Assembly: GCA_028829895.1 (NCBI GenBank)
Contig: CM054181.1
Coordinates: 3,544,501 to 3,608,500 of the forward strand
DNA: 64,000 nucleotides
Source: Sinotaia quadrata
Lineage: Eukaryota; Mollusca; Gastropoda; Architaenioglossa; Viviparidae
Direction: 5' to 3'
Made by a program: the position numbers and the translations under genes. Below, one piece after another: positions 59,401 to 64,000 of the stretch (position 1 is its first letter; every line of letters begins with the position of its first letter). The notes under the pieces were generated by a model. It was not told where the DNA came from. It saw only the letters and a program-made list of their open reading frames with translations, and searched no databases.

Positions 59401-61930
59401 TTCAGCTGCTTTTTTTTTGCAATGAAGCTATACTTTCTAAGAATATACAGTTGCTTAGAAAATTCAGTTTTAGCAGCAGTATAAGCTTTTACTTTTTTTT
59501 TTTATTCAATTCCAAGGAAAGGGCTAGATTTGTCCACATCTTCAAATATCTGGCAAGACATTTGGAATAACATTTTGATCAAGGTCATAACATTCTTTAC
59601 AGTTGCCAAGATTACAATGAATATTTTGTTAGGGCAATTATAATATCCCAGTGTCTCTGTGAGCCATGGCACATACTGGGAAATAGCATGTTGTGTACAA
59701 ATTTAGTGGACTAAGTATATATATATATATATTACTGCCACATTAATCAAAAACACTGTACCTAAGAGAAGAGTTTTTGCAACAATCGATGCAAGTCTAC
59801 CAAGCAAATGGCTGCGGCCATCAATGAGAAGGGGCTGAAGACAAAAAAAAAAGAGAAAAATAAACTTTAGTAAGAATGTTACAATTTTAATAAAAATTAA
59901 TTTAAAAAAAGGAAAATAAATTGTAAAATTCTTAATAACTTCTAAACATTTCTCATCTGAACTAATCTGTTAATTAAATATTAAGGACAGAATAGAAATA
60001 TTTCCAAGCTTGCAACAGTCTGTAAAATGCAAAAGTTAAGAGATTTGTTGAATTAATGACTTCAAAATTAAGTAAACCATAATGCAAGTTCTCTTGGAGG
60101 GAAGACCTAACCCTAAATAATAATTCAATACAATCCCAAACTCTTAATTTAACAGCATTTCTTAGTCCCAACCATCACCCTAAACAAAATGCTCTATTTT
60201 TATAAAAATTGCTCTTCAAATATCCTATCAATCCTTTAGCATCAAATGTCTAGCAGATATTAAATATAGTATTTTGCTCTTAATGGTGTTCCTATTTTTT
60301 ACTTTAATGTTCAGATGCCACAGGTATATCTAAAGAGCATATCTTTATATAACTAGACACCTCCCAACCAATCAAAAGGCAAGATTTTAAATAGCTTGCT
60401 TATTAATTAGGCCTTATTCTATACACAGCAAGACATATTCACTTATTTAATTATTATTTTTACAATCAGAAAAATTGAAATATAAAAAAATCTGTTAACA
60501 ATCACAAAATACAGTTGACCCCCACTTTATGAATGGCTTAGTATACAATCATTTTACAACGGATTCTCCATAATAAAATGAAGTTCATTATCCAATAAAA
60601 AATTATTTTACAAATATACTTGCCCCCGCAACCAAAAACAATCATTGGATATATTCTAAAATTTCTAGAACAGGATCTCTGGAATGGATTAATATCAAGG
60701 AGGAGGTCCCCTGTACTTACTGAATAAAACATACATACAAAGTTTTCAATAAACAAAATTTTGTTGAAATTTGTATTTTAATTGTATTGGAATGTAGCAT
60801 GATAAAAGGCATTACTGTACAAATAAAACTGATTAGAAAGATCTAATGTATTACATAAAAAAATTATTGTTGAACTAAAATGAGGGTAAAGAGGGCAGAG
60901 TCTAACACTTTAAATGTCTTCAGTGTTCTGTGTTTTACTTTCAAGACTTTGATCATTTGATTCACACTTGCAGTGTACTATGCAAACTGCACTTCCAATT
61001 ACAAAAATAAAAAACGTATAAATAAAAAAACAAACATATTTACAGTCAATTGGGGGGGGGGAGGTATTCTTTGCAAACAGAAAAATATAAGCTTGCTAAA
61101 ATTTTATCTCAGAGCAGTTTTCTTCACCTTTAACATGAACTAACCTTTTTTATATTAAAAATAAAATAAAGATTCATGCTTCATCTTTTGAAGTGTGGTG
61201 TTTATTTTCTGAATTTTATTACAGTATTCATAAAGTGATAAACTCTGATGAAAGTACCAAAAATGGGTCAAATATCGCATTGCAAAAAGTAAAATTCAAG
61301 TTTTCAGTACCACTTTTTAAAAATAAGATAAAACATTCAGGTTTGTAACCTAAAAAGTAAAATCTGATTGGTTCATTAAACAGAGAACAGTGAGAGTAAA
61401 TCGCATAAAATAAAATAAGGTCTTAGACATTAATTATATATATTAGCTGAATTAAATCGTCTAATTTTATAGGCCTACGTACCTCTCAAAGAACTCTACG
61501 AAAGAAAAAACATATCAGAAAATCAACTCTTGATCGGATGGTTTGGACCTATTGCTAATGTGGAAGTACCATATTCTCATAATATTATTAGACATAACGA
61601 CATAAAATCAAAAATGTCTAATGGGACTGCATTTCTTTATTTTTTTTTAATTGCTTGAAACTACTATATTTTATTTTCCTACTTCCAGCACACAAAATAA
61701 GTGACAAATCGTGAGGTAGAGCCTCTACCACGCCAGCATGAAAGAAAAAATGTACAATTACTGAATTAGGCTTACTTAAATAACTATTTTTATAAAAATG
61801 AAGCTAAAGGAAGTACGAGTTATATACAATGTTAATGAAAGAAATAGATTCAATCAGTCTTCAAAATATAATACCGGCCTTCAATTTATATCAGTTATAA
61901 ACACCACGTTACCTCGGTCTGAAACCCCAT
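44398..61930 (-). CDS. RPL13A: Ribosomal protein uL13 (RPL13A), 7 coding exons, 202 aa
   Basis: A structural protein of the 60S ribosomal subunit. The coding exons are 61930-61913, 59834-59762, 55254-55189, 51089-50988, 49918-49773, 44860-44738 and 44478-44398, together 609 nt with consistent phases (0,1,1,1,0,0). The product has the family landmarks in order: [18 protein letters not shown] (8-25), [105 protein letters not shown] and a basic C-terminal helix. The length is close to the 203 residues of the human protein. Introns host box C/D snoRNAs, as in the vertebrate gene. The pyrimidine-rich 5' leader suggests TOP-type translational control. The gene appears intact despite several transposons in its introns. 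Confidence 0.97.
44479..44737. other. RPL13A intron 6
   Basis: A 259-bp AT-rich intron. A weak snoRNA-like pairing is discussed among the rejected items. Confidence 0.9.
44738..44860 (-). CDS. RPL13A: RPL13A coding exon 6
   Basis: The acceptor is TGTCTAG|TTC, chosen over a nearby CTGCAG because only it keeps phase 0 and the FxxLxRLxHEVGWKY alignment. The donor is TTACAG|GTACTT. Confidence 0.93.
45369..45430 (-). pseudogene. Degenerate box C/D snoRNA copy
   Basis: On the minus strand CAGTTTGATCA is followed by the C box GTGATGA (45419-45413) and ATATT..CCACAG, as in the neighbour at 45.9 kb. The expected D box reads CTGT (45377-45374) and the 3' stem partner is lost. It is probably a dead duplicate. 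Confidence 0.55.
45889..45963 (-). ncRNA. Box C/D snoRNA, target unknown (intron 5)
   Basis: The C box ATGATGA (45950-45944) and D box CTGA (45903-45900) are bracketed by a 7-bp terminal stem CAGTTTG/CAAACTG. The stretch before the D box ends AAATTACATT. I could not assign an rRNA target. It shares ATATTCCACAGC with the U33-like RNA at 49.0 kb and so is probably its duplicate. Confidence 0.7.
46513..48808. mobile_element. Non-autonomous DNA transposon, copy 1 (2296 bp)
   Basis: The ends are CAGACCTGCCTACC and GGTAGGCAGGTATG (14-bp inverted repeats, one mismatch). The 6-bp target duplication is CTATTA (46507-46512 and 48809-48814). Near the left end CCAGAAGAT occurs three times. Near the right end AGCGG[A/G]AGATT occurs three times, followed by a hairpin CTTCCGCTAAAAGCGGAAG. 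No transposase frame is present. Copies 2 and 3 are over 95% alike by eye. The superfamily is unclear. A 6-bp duplication excludes piggyBac, mariner and hAT. Confidence 0.9.
48350..48675 (+). other. Promoter- and exon-like island inside transposon copy 1
   Basis: A GC-richer stretch contains GCGGCCGCCATTTTG (complement of the YY1-type motif AANATGGCGGC). It ends with an open frame of about 37 codons (from about 48551) that runs into ACGG|TAAGTTTT, a good splice donor. The same island is present in copies 2 and 3. It may be the element's own promoter and first exon, or a captured host sequence. Confidence 0.4.
48947..49026 (-). ncRNA. Box C/D snoRNA, U33 (SNORD33)-like
   Basis: The C box is GTGATGA (49016-49010) and the D box is CTGA (48957-48954). 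Directly before the D box stands ACATGCACTACCAT, identical with the guide of vertebrate U33 as I recall it. U33 also lies in an RPL13A intron and directs 2'-O-methylation of 18S rRNA (human U1326). Size, orientation and intronic position fit. Confidence 0.88.
49536..49612 (-). ncRNA. Box C/D snoRNA, U32/U33-related (intron 5)
   Basis: A 9-bp terminal stem CAGTTTGAC/GTCAAGCTG (one G-U) encloses the C box ATGATGT (49601-49595) and D box CTGA (49548-49545). The pre-D stretch TTTGCACCATTAT resembles the U33 guide but is not the same, and the target is unknown. The C box has one non-consensus base, as I recall it does in vertebrate U34. Confidence 0.65.
49773..49918 (-). CDS. RPL13A: RPL13A coding exon 5
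   Basis: The acceptor is TATTACAG|GC and the donor is CGTAAA|GTGAGT. It encodes [20 protein letters not shown] and [20 protein letters not shown]. Confidence 0.96.
49919..50987. other. RPL13A intron 4
   Basis: A 1.07-kb AT-rich intron with one snoRNA (50167-50239). Nothing else is seen. Confidence 0.85.
50167..50239 (-). ncRNA. Box C/D snoRNA with a U34-region guide (intron 4)
   Basis: The terminal stem CAGCATTT/AAATGCTG encloses the C box ATGATGA (50227-50221), a D' box CTGA after TTTCCTTACCTACA, and the D box CTGA after AATTACAAACTATT. The D' guide CCTTACCTACA overlaps the target of U34 (28S ...TGTAGGTAAGG...) but is shifted, so it would specify a different nucleotide a few bases away. 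Confidence 0.78.
50988..51089 (-). CDS. RPL13A: RPL13A coding exon 4
   Basis: The acceptor is TTTTTAG|TG and the donor is GTCAGAG|GTAAGA. It encodes [20 protein letters not shown] and the [14 protein letters not shown] block. Confidence 0.96.
51770..51851 (-). ncRNA. Box C/D snoRNA, U34 (SNORD34)-like
   Basis: The terminal stem GGCTTCAT/ATGAATGCC (one bulge) encloses the C box ATGATGA (51843-51837), a D' box CTGA (51815-51812) and the D box CTGA (51781-51778). The D' guide CTTACCTACATTGT matches the vertebrate U34 antisense element as I recall it. It would direct methylation of the 28S uridine corresponding to human U2824. U34 also sits in an RPL13A intron in vertebrates. Confidence 0.88.
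52036..54325. mobile_element. Non-autonomous DNA transposon, copy 2 (2290 bp)
   Basis: Same family, orientation and ends as copy 1. The target duplication is again CTATTA (52030-52035 and 54326-54331). It includes the promoter/exon-like island ending in a splice donor near 54175. It differs from copy 1 by scattered substitutions and small indels. Confidence 0.92.
54329..54890 (+). mobile_element. piggyBac-family fragment, 5' end only
   Basis: It starts at TTAA (54329-54332) followed by CCCTTTACCGGGCGGATCGC. TTAA with a CCC-type end is the piggyBac signature. An ATG at 54573 opens a 28-codon frame that stops at 54657. Further acidic coding-like pieces ([11 protein letters not shown]) follow in another frame, as in the N-terminal region of piggyBac transposases. 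No right end or catalytic region is present, so the fragment is truncated and dead. Confidence 0.65.
55189..55254 (-). CDS. RPL13A: RPL13A coding exon 3
   Basis: The acceptor is TTTCAG|GT. The donor was chosen as AACAAGT|GTAAGT because it restores Leu at the junction (NKLKYL). It encodes [19 protein letters not shown]. Confidence 0.94.
55766..58047. mobile_element. Non-autonomous DNA transposon, copy 3 (2282 bp)
   Basis: Same family and orientation as copies 1 and 2. The target duplication is TAAATG (55760-55765 and 58048-58053), independent of the CTATTA sites. This proves that the elements moved separately rather than being copied as one segment. Confidence 0.93.
58320..59320 (-). pseudogene. 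Relic of a transposon-associated protein (FSDG..QFKN family)
   Basis: Across frames, the minus strand gives in order [32 protein letters not shown], then a TRTFHYF block and a C-terminal VKFMHP-like block. This matches a family common in invertebrate genomes, recognised by YFSDG..QFKN, EWHFFATSHGK and CDGIGGTVKR motifs and spread by a mobile element. Several stops and frameshifts break it (for example DHG-stop). The family name and biochemistry are not known to me. Confidence 0.6.
59762..59834 (-). CDS. RPL13A: RPL13A coding exon 2
   Basis: The acceptor is GTCTTCAG|C and the donor is CTTAG|GTACAG. It encodes [20 protein letters not shown] and TLLL. Confidence 0.95.
59835..61912. other. RPL13A intron 1
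   Basis: A 2.1-kb AT-rich intron with one mariner-type MITE and a poly-G run at about 61052. No snoRNA with good C and D boxes was found. Confidence 0.8.
60512..60713. mobile_element. Mariner/Tigger-type MITE (202 bp)
   Basis: It begins CAGTTGACCCCCACTTTATG and ends GAGGTCCCCTG, with imperfect inverted ends. TA stands on both sides (60510-60511 and 60714-60715). Short inverted subterminal segments (CAATCATT, GGATTCTCC/GGATCTCTGG) support it. Confidence 0.65.
61913..61930 (-). CDS. RPL13A: RPL13A coding exon 1 (MGFQTE)
   Basis: The ATG at 61930-61928 follows a pyrimidine-rich leader. The donor is ACCGAG|GTAACG, phase 0. A tiny first coding exon is typical for ribosomal protein genes. Confidence 0.85.
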
Positions 61931-61970
61931 GTTAGAAAGAGGGTGAAAAAAGGGTCCGACACACTTCCTG
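61931..61970 (-). promoter_or_regulatory. RPL13A: RPL13A 5' leader with TOP-like pyrimidine tract
   Basis: Minus strand: CCCTTTTTTCACCCTCTTTC + TAACATG. Ribosomal protein mRNAs start at a C within a pyrimidine run (5'TOP), giving growth- and TOR-dependent translation. The exact start is not determined. No TATA box stands out. Confidence 0.6.
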
Positions 61971-63080
61971 CAAAGTGGTCCAGAATAAAATGAACACTAG
62001 CGCCACCAAAATTTAACAGGGACATAACCACGTCCTACTTTCGAAGTTCGGACTGCATAACTTCTTTTGTTATAAGATTTATGTTGTGTTGTTCCAATAA
62101 GCGTAAATTTTAGACAGTAATCAAGTAATGTTTTTTTTGCTGCCAAAATATGTATATGTGCATGCTGTGTTTATGTAATGTTGAGGCGATTTTCTTTTCT
62201 TGCTTAAACCAATGCTTGTTTTTGTTTATTAAAATACACAAGTTTCGCAATTGATTCAGAAAACCCTGGATAGAAGAAAAAAAATGGACACACACATTCA
62301 AATGTGTTTTGTCAGTTGGGGAGTGAGACCTGTAAGTGCACATGGTTCGGAACACTAAAGTTACCACATCAACGCGATAATGATAGAATTTGTCAAATAC
62401 TACACTTACTTTTGGGTTTGTTTATTTTTAATTTAATATGTTAATTAGTAAAATACTGAGTGAATAAGTAGGCATACATAGCAGGAGTACAGTGACATAA
62501 TAGTGTATAATTAGCAAAGTATCATCTTTAAAAGTTAAGACAACAATACAACTGCGAAGTGCATAATTAACAAAGTATCATCTTTAAAAGTTAAAACACA
62601 ACAATACAACTGCGAAGTGCATAATTAACAAAGTATCAGTCTTTGAAAGTTAAAACACAACAATACAACTGCGCAGCAAAATGCAACTTTCTTCAACTCA
62701 CCTGAATTAAAATCAAACTATTACGTAAAATCACACCTGAAAAAAGGAAAATCAGTGCCTGGACATACAACTGTTTTCAACCTACAGTAATTTTGGATAG
62801 AAGAAAATATGATATAAGTGAGATCTATTATTGACAGATTTCTGTCCGAAGATGAATGTGAAATAAAGTGATATTTATTAAAGATGTTCTCTTCAAAATG
62901 ATCCGAATATTCCTGGAAGGGAGTTGCAACTCCTTAGCAAATAAGTAGCACTCTTTTTAGGGTCATTTCACAAATCGGCATTTCTCAGAATTTTTCAAAT
63001 CAAAACACAATCTTTATCTTATTTGCAATACATGTATTCACATATTAAAAATAAAACATTTCTGAGTGCTGCTATTAATA
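61971..63080. other. Upstream region of RPL13A
   Basis: Presumed promoter and intergenic DNA. It holds a 3 x ~60-bp array (62500-62670: GTGCATAATTAACAAAGTAT...ACAACAATACAACTGCG). The open frame 62110-62367 lacks coding character. Confidence 0.55.
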
Positions 63081-63089
63081 TCTATTTAT

Positions 63090-64000
63090 ATCTATCCTTA
63101 GTCTTGACGACCGTTTGGGTACCACTGATAACCTGACAACCAGCTTCCTCCATTCCATTCTGTTCTCTGATAATCTTACTATATCGCCCAGCAGTCCTGG
63201 TCACTCTGAGATGTTATCCTCCCATCTTTTCCTCTGTCTTCCTCTCCTTCGCCCTTCTTGCACATTACCTTGCATTATCTTGGCAAGCCTGGTGATCATG
63301 TGACATGCCCATACCAATTCATTCATAGGGTCCAATGACTTGCCTAATTCTGTTGCCCATTTCCTCATTCATGATATGATCTCTGTACAAAATGCCAAGC
63401 AACCTTCAAAGCATATTATTTCAGTAGCTTGTATCCTCCTTTTGAGATCCGCTGTGACGGTCCGTGACTCACAGGCATATAAGAACACAGATACACCAAG
63501 GAGCGCATCAGTCTGATCTTTGAGCTGACTGAGGTGTTTCTGTCTTTCCAAACTGTCTTCAGCCTTGCCATTGCTGTTATTGTCAGCGCAATCCTGGACA
63601 GTATTTTCTGGTTTTGATCCATCGTCTGTCATGATGGCTCCTAATTACTTGAATTTATTAACTCTTTCCAGTTTCTGATCACCTATCATGATGTAAGTGC
63701 CAATGCCACTGGTGTTGTTGGTCATCAATTTGGTCTTCTCTGCACTGATTTCCATACCAAAAGCAGTAGCTGTCCTGTTCAGTTTTGCCACCAAGTTAGC
63801 TCTTCCTTTCCTGCAAGCCATCAGCAAAGTGTACGTTCATTATTGTTTTGCCTCCAATACTGACATTTCCTTCAAAGTCTTCCAGAGCATCTGTCATGAT
63901 TCTTTCAAGGAAAATTTTGAAGAGAGTAGGTGAAAGCAAGCAGCCTTGTCTGAATCCTACTGTTTTCCTGAACCATCTCCTATTTGGCTGTTGAAGCAGA
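63090..64000 (-). mobile_element. 3' part of a non-LTR retrotransposon (LINE), degenerate, cut by the window end
   Basis: Minus-strand reading across frames gives, in order, FRQGCLLSPTLF, IFLERIMTDALED, GMEISAEKTKLM, SKIRLMRS, LYACES.TVTADLKRRIQ, then a tail with WYGHVTR, GRRRGRQRKRWEDNI and VVP motifs. This is the reverse-transcriptase thumb and the connection region after it. The catalytic YADD motif is damaged (HFADG-like), and frameshifts and stops interrupt the frame, so this copy is inactive. The upstream part lies beyond the window. Confidence 0.85.

Larger units (their letters stand above)
55255..59761. other. RPL13A intron 2
   Basis: A 4.5-kb intron with transposon copy 3 and a degenerate transposon-protein relic (58320-59320). 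I see no convincing snoRNA. A GTGATGA at 55579-55573 has no D box partner. Confidence 0.8.

Noticed and set aside
62110..62367. 85-codon minus-strand open frame upstream of RPL13A
   Set aside because: It lies in the presumed promoter region, shows no similarity and has AT-driven composition.

Overview
The window is animal nuclear DNA. It is AT-rich, with split genes, GT-AG introns of 0.2 to 8 kb, DNA transposons, a LINE fragment and very many tandem repeats. The gene content and repeat style suggest an invertebrate, probably a mollusc. The species cannot be fixed from the sequence.

Two genes can be read from first to last coding exon, both on the minus strand. (1) A T-box transcription factor at 15585-38558 has seven coding exons and 805 codons. 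All splice phases agree and the T-box is intact. It resembles TBX20 and TBX15/18/22 but is divergent, with a roughly 490-residue N-terminal extension. (2) RPL13A (ribosomal protein uL13) at 44398-61930 has seven coding exons and 202 residues. Its introns carry box C/D snoRNAs, as in vertebrates: a U33-like RNA, a U34-like RNA, a further intron-4 snoRNA and a small paralogous snoRNA family in intron 5.

A third, tentative minus-strand gene lies at 4664-10252. It has a signal-peptide exon, a short linker/propeptide exon and a terminal cysteine-rich exon with an inhibitor-cystine-knot spacing. The three exons are phase-compatible.

Layout: 1-4.3 kb, tandem arrays only; 4.6-10.3 kb, cystine-knot candidate; 10.3-15.4 kb, intergenic arrays and one copy of a dispersed repeat; 15.4-38.6 kb, T-box gene; 38.6-44.4 kb, intergenic with a hAT MITE; 44.4-61.9 kb, RPL13A with three near-identical 2.3-kb DNA transposons, a piggyBac fragment, another transposon-protein relic and a mariner-type MITE; 63.1-64.0 kb, 3' part of a non-LTR retrotransposon.

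The strongest unusual signal is that tandem duplication has repeatedly copied splice junctions of the T-box gene: acceptor and donor of exon 6, donor of exon 3, acceptor of exon 4. Minisatellites are dense from 1 to 43.8 kb and almost absent across RPL13A, where interspersed DNA transposons dominate.
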